Source: Brassicibacter mesophilus (lineage in GTDB: Bacteria > Bacillota > Clostridia > Tissierellales > Proteiniboraceae). From it: DNA of 30,750 nt. The notes under the pieces were generated by a model that saw only the letters and a list, made by a program, of their open reading frames with translations, ran no database searches and was not told where the DNA came from. Position numbers and translations under genes: made by a program. The first letter of the stretch is position 1. Each line of letters starts with the position of its first letter. Location of the stretch: assembly GCF_050433385.1 (NCBI RefSeq), contig NZ_JBNPXI010000036.1, forward strand, positions 1 to 30,750, written 5' to 3'. Positions 21,985-29,626 of this stretch are shown here, one piece after another.

Positions 21985-23367
21985 ATGGATACAGATACTA
22001 TAGCTGCAATTGCTACAGCTCCAGGTGAAGCTGGAATAGGGATTATTAGAATCAGTGGGAAAAATTCAGTTAATGTTGCAGATAAAATATTTCGAAGTAA
22101 AAGATTTGATAGCTTAGACAGAAGTGAACAAAGAAAATTGAACTACGGACATATTATAGACCCAAAAGATGGGAAGAAGATAGATGAAGTTCTTGTAGTA
22201 TATATGAGAGGACCTAATACATATACAAAAGAGAACGTTGTGGAGATTAATTGCCATGGTGGAATAATTCCAGTGAGACGTATATTAGAATTAGTTCTTG
22301 AAAATGGTGCAAGAATGGCTGAGCGTGGTGAATTTACTAAGAGAGCATTTTTAAATGGAAGAATAGATTTGGCACAGGCAGAGGCAGTTATGGATTTGAT
22401 TAGTTCAAAGACAGATTCAAGCTTTGATGTATCACTTAATCAGCTAGAAGGAACACTATCTAAAGAAGTGTCAGAAATAAGAAACATACTATTAGCTATG
22501 CTAGCACATGTAGAAGCCTCTATTGATTTTCCAGAGGACGATATAGAGGATATGACGTATAGTCAGCTTGAACAACAAGGCGTTGAAGTACTAAATAGAA
22601 TAAATAGATTACTAGATACTGCAAATACAGGAAGAATATTAAGAGAAGGCTTAAAGACAGTTATTTTAGGAAAACCTAATGTTGGGAAATCTTCTCTTAT
22701 GAATGCTATACTTAGAGAAAATAGGGCTATAGTTACTGATATACCTGGTACTACGCGTGATGTTATTGAAGAATATGTCAACATAAAAGGTATACCGCTA
22801 AAGATAGTTGATACTGCTGGGATAAGAGAAACTGAAGATGTAGTTGAAAAAATTGGTGTTGATAGAGCAAAAGAGTTTTTAAATAAGTCGGACCTAGTAA
22901 TAGTAGTTTTTGATATGTCAAGAGAGCTGACAAAAGAAGACTATGATATAATCGAGCTTGTTAAAGACAGAAAGGTCATTATATTGCTTAATAAAACTGA
23001 TCTTCCAAACATAATTGATGAAGAAAGTATTAAAAAACTGCTTCCAGATAAAAGGATAATTAGTACGTCCATCATTAAAGGAGAAGGACTCGAGGCTTTA
23101 GAAAATACGCTAAGAGATATGTTCTTTTCAACTGAAATTAAAATTAGTGATGACATAATAGTTTCAAATGTTAGACATAGAGATCAGTTATTACAAGCTA
23201 AAGAAAATATAACTGATTTAATAGAATCGATTAAGTCTGGAATTCCTATAGATTGCGTTGAGGTAGATTTAAAAAATTGTTGGGAAAATCTTGGAGAGAT
23301 AACTGGAGATACAGTAAAAGAAGATATCATAGATAAGATATTTGCTGAGTTCTGTATAGGTAAGTAG
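21985..23367 (+). CDS. mnmE: tRNA uridine-5-carboxymethylaminomethyl(34) synthesis GTPase MnmE
   Basis: A GTPase that with MnmG adds the cmnm5 group to U34 of tRNAs. It has 460 residues from the ATG at 21985 (GGGGTGG upstream). A longer in-frame start 17 codons earlier would add a hydrophobic stretch not found in the family. The N-terminal formyl-THF domain begins DTDTIAAIATAPGEAGIGIIRISG. The G domain shows GKPNVGKSS, DIPGTTRD, DTAGIRE and NKTD. The C-terminal FCIGK holds the conserved cysteine. Confidence 0.96.
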   Translation: MDTDTIAAIATAPGEAGIGIIRISGKNSVNVADKIFRSKRFDSLDRSEQRKLNYGHIIDPKDGKKIDEVLVVYMRGPNTYTKENVVEINCHGGIIPVRRILELVLENGARMAERGEFTKRAFLNGRIDLAQAEAVMDLISSKTDSSFDVSLNQLEGTLSKEVSEIRNILLAMLAHVEASIDFPEDDIEDMTYSQLEQQGVEVLNRINRLLDTANTGRILREGLKTVILGKPNVGKSSLMNAILRENRAIVTDIPGTTRDVIEEYVNIKGIPLKIVDTAGIRETEDVVEKIGVDRAKEFLNKSDLVIVVFDMSRELTKEDYDIIELVKDRKVIILLNKTDLPNIIDEESIKKLLPDKRIISTSIIKGEGLEALENTLRDMFFSTEIKISDDIIVSNVRHRDQLLQAKENITDLIESIKSGIPIDCVEVDLKNCWENLGEITGDTVKEDIIDKIFAEFCIGK

Positions 23368-23370
23368 AAA

Positions 23371-23416
23371 TGTAGATATCTACCATGAAAACTTTAATAT
23401 GAATAAAATAGAATGT
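23371..23416 (+). repeat. intergenic repeat copy 1 (upstream of mnmG)
   Basis: A stretch that recurs after mnmG at 25460-25510. 23395-23416 is identical to 25489-25510 over 22 bases, and the preceding TAGATAT and GAAA-C blocks also match with small gaps. In this copy the identical part forms the left arm of a long hairpin. I found no other copy in the window. Confidence 0.6.
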
Positions 23417-23437
23417 GCTATTTTATTCATATTAAAG
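23392..23437 (+). terminator. 20-bp perfect inverted repeat between mnmE and mnmG
   Basis: The arms 23392-23411 and 23418-23437 are perfectly complementary around a 6-base loop, and CATATTTTTATAT follows. It could act as a terminator for mnmE or be a mobile hairpin element. The stem is almost wholly A/T. The left arm is the part repeated after mnmG. Confidence 0.5.
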
Positions 23438-23550
23438 CATATTTTTATATCTGAGCTTTCATATCTATAGCCATAATTAAGAGTCAAGAATTGGAATTTT
23501 GAGTATATATATATTGACAAATGAAGATAGAAGAGGAGGAAGCCTTTTTT

Positions 23551-25452
23551 ATGGATAAAGCTATTCAGTATTTTGGCGGTAAATATGATGTTGTAGTCAT
23601 CGGTGCAGGTCATGCAGGATGTGAAGCTGCACTTGCTACAGCTCGTATGGGAAAGAAAACCCTACTTTTAACAATTAGCTTAGATGCAATTGCACTACTT
23701 GCATGTAATCCATCTATTGGAGGAACAGGGAAAGGCCATCTTGTACGGGAAGTAGATGCATTAGGTGGAGAGATGGGTAAAGTTATTGATAAAACAATGA
23801 TACAGATGAGAATGCTAAACACTTCCAAAGGTCCAGCTGTACATTCATTAAGAGCACAGGCAGACAAAAAAAAATATCAGAGTGTAATGAAGTACACACT
23901 AGAGAAGCAGTACAATCTTGATTTAAGACAAGGAGAAGTTGTAGAGATATTTGTTGAAGATGGAAAAGTAACAGGCGTTCTTACAAATACTGGAGCAAGA
24001 TATGATGCACAATCTATTATTGTTGCTACAGGCACTTATTTAAGAGGAAAAGTATATATTGGAGAAGTCAGCTACGAAAGTGGACCAAATGGTCTTTTCC
24101 CTGCAAATAGATTATCACATTGTTTAAAAGACGTAGGGCTTAAGATGAAAAGATTTAAAACTGGTACCCCAGCAAGAGTACATAAAGATAGTATTGACTT
24201 GACTAAGATGGAGGAGCAGCCAGGTGATGATGAGATAATACCTTTTTCATTTTTGAGTGATAATATAAGAATTGAACAGGTACCTTGTTACTTGACATAT
24301 ACATCTAAGGATACTCATGAGACTATCAGAAGCAATATTGAAAGGTCTCCTATGTATGCAGGCAAAATGGAGAGTGTTGGGCCAAGATACTGCCCTTCTA
24401 TAGAGGATAAAGTAGTAAGGTTTGCAGATAAAGAGAAGCATCAAATATTCATTGAGCCTGAGGGATTAGATACTTGTGAAATGTACGTTCAAGGGATGTC
24501 TACAACACTTCCTGAGGAAGTTCAGGAAGAAATGTATAAGTCAGTACCTGGACTTGAAAATGTCAAAATTATGAGAACCGCATATGCCATAGAGTACGAT
24601 TGTATAGATGCTACACAATTAAAGCGCTCATTAGAACATAAAGAGATAGAAAACTTATTTTTTGCAGGTCAAATAAACGGTACATCCGGCTATGAAGAAG
24701 CAGCTGCACAAGGGATTCTAGCTGGTATAAACTCAGTATTGAAGCTTAATAATAAAGAGCCTCTTATACTCGACAGATCAGAAGCATATATTGGTGTTTT
24801 AGTTGATGATATAGTGACAAAAGAAACTAGCGAGCCTTATAGAATGATGACTTCAAGAGCTGAGTATAGATTAACTTTAAGACAGGATAATGCTGACTTA
24901 AGACTCACTGAGAAAGGATATAATGTAGGGTTAGCTACTGAAGAAAGATATAACGGAATGAAAAATAAAAAAGATGAGATGAATAAAGAGCTTGATAGAT
25001 TAAGAGAAAAAAAAATAAATCCAACTAAAGAGATAAATGAGTTTTTTGAAAGTCTTAATAGTACACCTTTAAAAACACCAACTTCATTATATGACTTGAT
25101 AAAGAGACCCGAGGTTTCATATGATGCTCTTAAAGTTATAGATACAGATAGGCCGGAACTAAGCAGAGAAATAAGGATACAGGTAGAGACAGAAATAAAA
25201 TATGAAGGATATATAGCAAAGCAATTAAAGCAGATAGAACAATTTAAGAAGCTTGAGAGCAAGATGCTTTCGTCAGATATTGACTATAGTGAGATAAAAG
25301 GATTAAGGCTAGAGGCTAGACAGAAGTTGAATGCTATGAAACCTGAATCTGTCGGTCAAGCATCTAGGATATCTGGAGTTTCACCAGCTGATATTAATGT
25401 GTTATTAATCTATTTAGAACAACAAAGAAGATTGAATCAAAGTACTAAATAG
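23551..25452 (+). CDS. mnmG: tRNA uridine-5-carboxymethylaminomethyl(34) synthesis enzyme MnmG
   Basis: The FAD-binding partner of MnmE, 633 residues. It shows the dinucleotide fold VVVIGAGHAGCEAALA, then LLACNPSIGGTGKGHLVREVDALGGEMG with the conserved cysteine, and PCYLTYTSKDTHE. Also present are GYEEAAAQGILAGINSVL and the C-terminal helical domain that docks MnmE (RISGVSPADINVLLIYLEQ). The ATG at 23551 has AGGAGG 11 bases upstream; the ATG ten codons earlier has no ribosome site. Copies of the same repeat lie on both sides of the gene. Confidence 0.96.
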   Translation: MDKAIQYFGGKYDVVVIGAGHAGCEAALATARMGKKTLLLTISLDAIALLACNPSIGGTGKGHLVREVDALGGEMGKVIDKTMIQMRMLNTSKGPAVHSLRAQADKKKYQSVMKYTLEKQYNLDLRQGEVVEIFVEDGKVTGVLTNTGARYDAQSIIVATGTYLRGKVYIGEVSYESGPNGLFPANRLSHCLKDVGLKMKRFKTGTPARVHKDSIDLTKMEEQPGDDEIIPFSFLSDNIRIEQVPCYLTYTSKDTHETIRSNIERSPMYAGKMESVGPRYCPSIEDKVVRFADKEKHQIFIEPEGLDTCEMYVQGMSTTLPEEVQEEMYKSVPGLENVKIMRTAYAIEYDCIDATQLKRSLEHKEIENLFFAGQINGTSGYEEAAAQGILAGINSVLKLNNKEPLILDRSEAYIGVLVDDIVTKETSEPYRMMTSRAEYRLTLRQDNADLRLTEKGYNVGLATEERYNGMKNKKDEMNKELDRLREKKINPTKEINEFFESLNSTPLKTPTSLYDLIKRPEVSYDALKVIDTDRPELSREIRIQVETEIKYEGYIAKQLKQIEQFKKLESKMLSSDIDYSEIKGLRLEARQKLNAMKPESVGQASRISGVSPADINVLLIYLEQQRRLNQSTK

Positions 25453-25459
25453 GGGTAGC

Positions 25460-25510
25460 TTTAGATATTAGCATAGAAACCTAAAACCTAATATGAATAA
25501 AATAGAATGT
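25460..25510 (+). repeat. intergenic repeat copy 2 (downstream of mnmG)
   Basis: The second copy of the repeat at 23371-23416, with 22 identical bases at 25489-25510 and looser similarity before that. This copy lacks the right hairpin arm. It begins right after the mnmG stop and ends shortly before the rsmG ribosome site. Confidence 0.6.
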
Positions 25511-25545
25511 TCATGGGATGAAGATTTTGAGAAACAGGAGTGAAT

Positions 25546-26265
25546 ATGATGAACAATACTGATATCCTTATTAAAGGACTATCTGAACTTAACTTAAACT
25601 TAAAAAAAGAAAAAATGGAGAAGTTTAGTGTATATAAAGAGCTTTTAAAAGAGTGGAATGAAAAAATCAATATAACCGCTATAACAGACGATAATGAAAT
25701 TGATATAAAGCACTTTTTAGATAGCCTTACAATATTTAAAACAGGAAAGGTTATTAGCGGGAAAAAAATAATAGATATAGGTACCGGTGGTGGCTTTCCT
25801 GGTGTACCTATAAAGATTGTTGAAGATGATACGGAAGTAGTATTACTGGATAGCCTTAATAAAAGGTTAATATTTTTAGATGAAGTGATTAATAAGCTTG
25901 AACTAAAAGGTATAAGCACACTTCATGGAAGAGCAGAGGATTATGGAAATTCAGTTGAATATAGAGAAAAATTTGACATAGCTACTTCAAGGGCTGTAGC
26001 AGCTCTTAATATATTATCTGAGTATTGTCTTCCTTTTGTTAAGGTTAATGGATACTTTATTGCGATGAAGGGACCTGAAGTAGATGATGAAATTAAAGAA
26101 GCTCATAATGCAATTAAAGTACTTGGTGGTAGGCTTGAAGATAGGATAGATATAAAGTTACCTAATAGTGACATTAATCATAACCTATTGATTATAAAGA
26201 AAATTAGTCATACTCCGACAAAATATCCTAGATTAGCAGGAAAACCTAAGAAAAACCCGTTGTAA
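25546..26265 (+). CDS. rsmG: 16S rRNA (guanine(527)-N7)-methyltransferase RsmG
   Basis: A SAM-dependent methyltransferase of 16S rRNA (E. coli G527), 239 residues. The SAM motif IDIGTGGGFPGVPIKI is clear. The N-terminal KEWNEKINITAITDDNEIDIKHFLDSL and the central SRAVAALNILSEYCLPFVK match the family. AGGAG at 25536-25540 can serve ATG at 25546 or the adjacent ATG at 25549 (better spacing); a GTG at 25540 overlaps it. The gene stands between mnmG and noc in the usual order. Confidence 0.95.
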   Translation: MMNNTDILIKGLSELNLNLKKEKMEKFSVYKELLKEWNEKINITAITDDNEIDIKHFLDSLTIFKTGKVISGKKIIDIGTGGGFPGVPIKIVEDDTEVVLLDSLNKRLIFLDEVINKLELKGISTLHGRAEDYGNSVEYREKFDIATSRAVAALNILSEYCLPFVKVNGYFIAMKGPEVDDEIKEAHNAIKVLGGRLEDRIDIKLPNSDINHNLLIIKKISHTPTKYPRLAGKPKKNPL

Positions 26266-26432
26266 AAAATAAAATAACCAATAATATTGTAAAACGAAAA
26301 TCAAATATTTTTAAAAAACATAGCAGGAAGATAGGTATTTGTAGAGAAATAAAATATATCAGGGGAGAAGTTTATCCGATAGCTTACAATTCTAATTTTC
26401 ACACTTTTTTTAAGTTGGAATAAAGAGTTGCA

Positions 26433-26511
26433 TAGCTCCTGGATAACACGACTACGTGTTCAGGTAAAGCTTATACTTAACCTGAACTGAGTCTTAGTTT
26501 ACGGGGAGAGG
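26433..26511 (+). ncRNA. candidate structured 5' leader of noc
   Basis: Within the 255-base gap before noc, the 26433-26511 part can fold in two exclusive ways. Fold A: AGCT/AGCT and CCTG/CAGG around a perfect hairpin AACACG-ACTA-CGTGTT (26445-26460). Fold B: GTTCAGGT (26458-26465) with ACCTGAAC (26480-26487). CAGG takes part in both. CTCC at 26436-26439 could also pair with the GGAG in the noc ribosome site (GGGGAGAGG, 26503-26511). It matches no riboswitch I know. The part 26266-26430 is AT-rich without clear features. Confidence 0.4.
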
Positions 26512-26520
26512 ATTGATGTA

Positions 26521-27318
26521 ATGAGCAATTTATTTAATGAAGTCAATTATATTCCAATAAAATATATAAAGCCTAATCCATATCAGCCGAGGAAAAGCTT
26601 TAATAAAAGGTCACTTGAAGAGTTATGCCAATCTATAAAGACATATGGTATACTTCAACCAATTAGTGTGCGCAAAATAGCTGACGAAAGCTATGAGCTT
26701 GTAGCTGGGGAAAGAAGATTAAGAGCCTCAGAAATGGCTGAGCTTGAAAAAATACCAGCTATAGTAGTTAGCTTAAAGGATCAAGACTCTGCTGTTTTAG
26801 CAATGATTGAAAATTTGCAAAGAGAAGACCTTAATTTTATTGAAGAGGCTGAAGGTTATAATAATCTCATAAGCGATCATGGATTTACACAACAGGAATT
26901 GGCTGAAAAGCTAGGAAGAAATCAATCTACAATTGCTAATAAGCTTAGGCTTTTGAGACTGCCAACTGAAATTAAAAAAATACTGATAGAGAATGGTCTC
27001 ACTGAAAGACATGCAAGGGCTCTTCTTAAGCTCCCAGATGAAAAGCTGCAGGCCTCTGTATTAGAAAAAATAATAAAAAATGATTTAACTGTTAAGAAGA
27101 CTGAGAAGCTTATCAAAGATATACTAGATGATATGACAAAAGAAGAAGAACCAAAGAGTAAGCAAAATATAAAGAGTCTTATTAACTTTAGAATATATTT
27201 AAATACAATAAAAAATGCTTATAATGCAATTAAAGAAAGTGGAGTAGATGCAAAATACGAGCAAAGAGATGCTGGTGAGTTTATTGAGGTAGTTGTAAAG
27301 ATACCTAAAAACAAATAA
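26521..27318 (+). CDS. noc: nucleoid occlusion protein Noc (ParB/Spo0J family)
   Basis: A ParB-type CTPase DNA-binding protein, 265 residues. The CTP-binding domain shows PNPYQPRKSF (19-28), GERRLRA (63-69) and ENLQREDL (97-104). A helix-turn-helix is near 122-147 (TQQELAEKLGRNQSTIANKLRL). TERHARALLKL (161-171) is typical of Noc rather than Spo0J. Noc keeps division away from the nucleoid in B. subtilis. Here the N-terminus is short and lacks the amphipathic membrane helix of Bacillus Noc, and an in-frame stop ten codons upstream rules out an extension. It follows rsmG as usual, but soj and spo0J do not follow. Confidence 0.88.
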   Translation: MSNLFNEVNYIPIKYIKPNPYQPRKSFNKRSLEELCQSIKTYGILQPISVRKIADESYELVAGERRLRASEMAELEKIPAIVVSLKDQDSAVLAMIENLQREDLNFIEEAEGYNNLISDHGFTQQELAEKLGRNQSTIANKLRLLRLPTEIKKILIENGLTERHARALLKLPDEKLQASVLEKIIKNDLTVKKTEKLIKDILDDMTKEEEPKSKQNIKSLINFRIYLNTIKNAYNAIKESGVDAKYEQRDAGEFIEVVVKIPKNK

Positions 27319-27332
27319 AGTTACATATAATT

Positions 27333-27376
27333 AAAAGCTTAGTATATCAATATATATTGATATACTAAGCTTTTTT
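27333..27376 (+). terminator. strong terminator after noc
   Basis: A perfect 42-base palindrome (27333-27374, centre 27353/27354) ending in a run of six T residues. It closes the core gene run before the accessory region. Confidence 0.88.
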
Positions 27377-27443
27377 ATCTTTGATAAGGTTATTTCTTTC
27401 AGCGTACATTAATTATCAACTTAATTTTAGACACATAAATGGA

Positions 27444-27570
27444 TTAACAAACCAAATATGGAATACGTATACATATAGAAGATACAGTTATATAATGTAC
27501 TTATACATAATAAAACAGTATTATCATCTAAAGAATGAAAGGGGATGATTATGATTAAAAAGATAATTTG
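27444..27570 (+). repeat. direct repeat copy A (promoter, ribosome site and gene start)
   Basis: 27494-27569 is nearly identical to 28713-28788, differing by only a few bases. It carries a -10, the AAAGGGG ribosome site and ATGATTAAAAAGATAATTT. Looser similarity reaches back to an AAACCAAATA motif near 27450 that also occurs near 28671. The 5' parts between motif and -10 differ in length. Confidence 0.8.
27468..27496 (+). promoter_or_regulatory. possible promoter in repeat copy A
   Basis: -10 TATAAT at 27491-27496 with a weak -35 TATACA at 27468-27473 and a 17-base spacer. It would drive the small membrane-protein gene at 27642. The stretch 27377-27467 shows nothing else. Confidence 0.4.
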
Positions 27571-27703
27571 TTCGACTATTTTTCATTTAATAAATGATAC
27601 TTATTACAATAATTTTGAAATTATAATATTGAGGTGTTATTATGGATTTTTCAATTTTTTCAATAATATTATGCGTATTATTAGTAGGACTTGTATGGTT
27701 TAA
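27551..27703 (+). pseudogene. remnant gene start, paralogue of the gene at 28770
   Basis: After the shared ribosome site, an ATG opens MIKKII, the same start as the gene at 28770. The reading then diverges within about 20 bases and ends after 50 codons, overlapping the start of the next gene. The encoded residues (CSTIFHLINDTYYNNFE) no longer form the membrane helix of the paralogue. It looks like the left-over start of a copy whose body was lost or replaced. Confidence 0.5.
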
Positions 27704-27968
27704 AGTATTTGTTATAAGTAAAATAAGAAAAAAGTTTCTTTTAATGATTTTTAATTTAGTGATCAGTATTTTTATTTTTTTATCAACAATAATTAATGTT
27801 TTTTTTGCAATCCCTAATGCACTGGATTCTTCTTTTTATCATTTATATATCTATCCAGAACATAATGCATATTATATTGTTCCTTTAATGGCACTATGTT
27901 TAATAATAGGCACATTAATCATGATAGCTCAAGATATTAAAGTTTTATACCATCATAAAAAAAGATAG
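27642..27968 (+). CDS. hypothetical three-helix membrane protein
   Basis: A 108-residue protein with three predicted membrane helices (about 3-25, 33-58 and 76-97), a short basic loop SKIRKK and a His/Lys tail. I do not recognise the family. GAGGTG stands 5 bases before the ATG. It lies between the two direct repeats, is driven from copy A if at all, and converges with the minus-strand gene at 28000. Small multi-helix proteins next to unknown secreted or toxic proteins are often immunity factors; here that is only a thought. Confidence 0.6.
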   Translation: MDFSIFSIILCVLLVGLVWFKVFVISKIRKKFLLMIFNLVISIFIFLSTIINVFFAIPNALDSSFYHLYIYPEHNAYYIVPLMALCLIIGTLIMIAQDIKVLYHHKKR

Positions 27969-27994
27969 GATGATTAATTACCCTATCTTTTTTT
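27957..27994. terminator. bidirectional terminator
   Basis: A 13-bp stem (AAAAAAAGATAGG at 27957-27969 with CCTATCTTTTTTT at 27982-27994) around a 12-base loop. T-runs occur on both strands, which suits the convergent genes on either side. Confidence 0.85.
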
Positions 27995-27999
27995 ATCTT

Positions 28000-28674
28000 C
28001 TAAAAAGAATCATAATAACGCCTTACTGACTCCTCATGTTTGATTATTCTATTCCCGTAGTTATCTCTTTCAAGTTTTTGAAGTTTACAATCTATATAAC
28101 TAGTACCATTATCAACTAACTTAAAACGCAACCCAGTATTGCTTTCTGGTGAAAACCCGTTGTGAAATAACATAGTTTTATCAGCAATTATTAAGCCACC
28201 AATGTTTAACCCAAGCTCTGTTAGTAAGCCACCAATTATACTTTTGGCACCTATAGCAGCTGTTATTGGACTTATTAATAGTGAGTAAAGTACAAAACTA
28301 GCAAAAGTTCCCCCATATTTTAAATCATCTACTTCCTTTTGTGTGAACCAATGTACATCACTATAATCTGTACCATTTAATCTTAGCTTAATAATGTACC
28401 AATCATATGAGTATCCTCTATTGGTTGAAATATGCACTTTATAATCTCCTATGTTTCTAAGCGGAACATACCATGAAGTAATTTCTCCTTCAGCTAAATT
28501 AGTCCATGTTTTTGTATCAACTCTAGCATGTGGAGTTGATACTGTTACTGTTACAGGATTTGAGCCTGTAGCTGCACATTTAAAGCTAATTTTTAATCCC
28601 AAAACATCTATGTATTGAGTTTGTGAGGATATGATTCTGTCAATAGTATCTAATTTTATGGAATTACAAACCAA
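28000..28674 (-). CDS. hypothetical protein, possibly 5'-truncated
   Basis: 224 residues of unknown family. Residues about 24-100 look beta-rich (VTVTVSTPHARVDTKTW, ITSWYVPLRNIGDYKVHIS, YDWYIIKLRLNG). Residues 123-165 are hydrophobic and Gly-rich (FASFVLYSLLISPITAAIG, IIGGLLTELGLNIGGLII), then a charged tail. No signal peptide is seen. The only start near the N-terminus is TTG at 28674, without a ribosome site, and a stop lies four codons upstream. The 5' end coincides with the edge of direct repeat copy B (AAACCAAATA), so the true beginning may have been cut off by rearrangement. It runs against the replication fork. Confidence 0.5.
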   Translation of the reverse strand: MVCNSIKLDTIDRIISSQTQYIDVLGLKISFKCAATGSNPVTVTVSTPHARVDTKTWTNLAEGEITSWYVPLRNIGDYKVHISTNRGYSYDWYIIKLRLNGTDYSDVHWFTQKEVDDLKYGGTFASFVLYSLLISPITAAIGAKSIIGGLLTELGLNIGGLIIADKTMLFHNGFSPESNTGLRFKLVDNGTSYIDCKLQKLERDNYGNRIIKHEESVRRYYDSF

Positions 28675-28790
28675 ATACAGTATTTATTTGAACAATTAAA
28701 ATGAATTGATATAATGTACTTATACATAATGAAACAGTATTATCGTCTAAAGAATGAAAGGGGATGATTATGATTAAAAAGATAATTTAT
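28666..28790 (+). repeat. direct repeat copy B (promoter, ribosome site and gene start)
   Basis: The second copy of the unit at 27444-27570. It is intact here and leads into a full-length gene at 28770. Its left edge meets the 5' end of the minus-strand ORF at 28674. Confidence 0.8.
28688..28715 (+). promoter_or_regulatory. promoter of the gene at 28770
   Basis: -35 TTGAAC at 28688-28693, a 16-base spacer and a perfect -10 TATAAT at 28710-28715. Its -35 differs from the one in copy A, so the two copies probably differ in strength. Confidence 0.55.
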
Positions 28791-29243
28791 TGGATTGTTT
28801 TTATTGTTATCGTCATATCATTAATCATTTATTTAGCTACACCAAGAGGGACATTTGAAGAACTTGTATTACAGGAATATGAAGGACAGGATATACTAAA
28901 GAACTTTAATAAAATAAGTATGCATAAATATAATGGCATAGAATCTAAAGTAAGAGAAGATGATGATACTAACAAGATCAGGAAGTTATTAAATGAATTT
29001 AGCAAGCTCAATCTTATTGAATATAGAGGAGGGCAGCTAAATCGTGCCGATACAGGGAATGTGAAATACATGATGTTTTTTTCTAATGATACTTCTAATA
29101 AAATTATTATGATAGTAGTATATGATAATGATTTTATTAGCGCTGGTCCAAACTCAAAATTATACAAGATTTCAAATAAAGATATATTATTAGATTCATT
29201 GGATGATATATTTCATTCGTTGAGTAATGTTGTAGATAGGTAA
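28770..29243 (+). CDS. hypothetical membrane-anchored protein
   Basis: 157 residues: a short basic start (MIKKII), one membrane helix (about 7-24), then a soluble domain, presumably outside the membrane, with charged helices (TNKIRKLLNEFSKLNLIEY) and strands (KYMMFFSNDTSNKIIMIVVYDNDFISAG). I cannot assign a family with confidence; it resembles small Firmicutes lipoprotein-like or DUF-type proteins of unknown role. The second of two nearby ATGs is used because AAAGGGG runs directly into the first. Its promoter and first codons are duplicated upstream at 27494-27569. Confidence 0.65.
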   Translation: MIKKIIYWIVFIVIVISLIIYLATPRGTFEELVLQEYEGQDILKNFNKISMHKYNGIESKVREDDDTNKIRKLLNEFSKLNLIEYRGGQLNRADTGNVKYMMFFSNDTSNKIIMIVVYDNDFISAGPNSKLYKISNKDILLDSLDDIFHSLSNVVDR

Positions 29244-29256
29244 GCTCTCAATAGAT

Positions 29257-29305
29257 AAAAAGGAGAAGTGATATTTTATCTGAGCAATGCATCACTTCTC
29301 TTTTT
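29257..29305. terminator. bidirectional terminator
   Basis: AAAAGGAGAAGTGAT (29257-29272 region) pairs with ATCACTTCTCTTTTT (29291-29305) with one bulged G and an 18-base loop. T-runs exist on both strands. It separates the convergent genes at 28770 and 29360. A further small palindrome TAGCCGGCTA follows at 29305-29314. Confidence 0.8.
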
Positions 29306-29359
29306 AGCCGGCTACTTTTTTATCGTAGAAAATCATTTTGTTGTATCTCCATTAAATAT

Positions 29360-29590
29360 TCATTTTTTCTCATCATCAGTTGGTTTTGCTAAGTAATGAT
29401 TAGCTAACCAAAGATTAAGTAACATTACGCTACTTATGAATAGTATAACTACACCATGACCCGTATATGCCAAAAAAGCAGTCGTTAAAAATAAACTACA
29501 AATATAAATCAATCGAAATTTATTATAGGGTTTTGCTATAATGACTTTAACTTTTTCATAATAGTTAGCAATAATTTTATAAATTTTCAT
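29360..29590 (-). CDS. hypothetical small membrane protein (two helices)
   Basis: 76 residues from the ATG at 29590, which AAGGAG precedes by 7 bases; the longer ORF upstream runs through a terminator and is rejected. A basic N-terminus (KIYKIIANYYEKVKVIIAKPYNKFR) leads into two helices (LIYICSLFLTTAFLAY and VVILFISSVMLLNLWLA) and a charged tail. The family is unknown. It lies downstream of the gene at 29683 on the same strand, past a strong terminator, so it may be expressed by readthrough or from a promoter with -10 TATAAT near 29622. The size and topology resemble bacteriocin immunity proteins, but there is no homology to show. Confidence 0.6.
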   Translation of the reverse strand: MKIYKIIANYYEKVKVIIAKPYNKFRLIYICSLFLTTAFLAYTGHGVVILFISSVMLLNLWLANHYLAKPTDDEKK

Positions 29591-29626
29591 TCTAGAACTC
29601 CTTACTCTTTTTATATAAATTATAAC

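Noticed and set aside
23521..23550. ATG at 23521 as the MnmG start
   Set aside because: No ribosome site before it, and the AGGAGG lies inside this would-be extension, serving the ATG at 23551.
26445..26460. parS or Noc-binding site near noc
   Set aside because: The palindrome AACACG-ACTA-CGTGTT does not match TGTTTCACGTGAAACA or ATTTCCCGGGAAAT; no such site was seen elsewhere in the window.
26266..26520. A known riboswitch (preQ1, c-di-GMP, TPP, SAM) in the noc leader
   Set aside because: None of their conserved cores could be seen; kept only as an unclassified structured leader.
27444..28790. A transposon bounded by the direct repeats
   Set aside because: No transposase, terminal inverted repeats or target-site duplication; the repeats contain a promoter and gene start instead.
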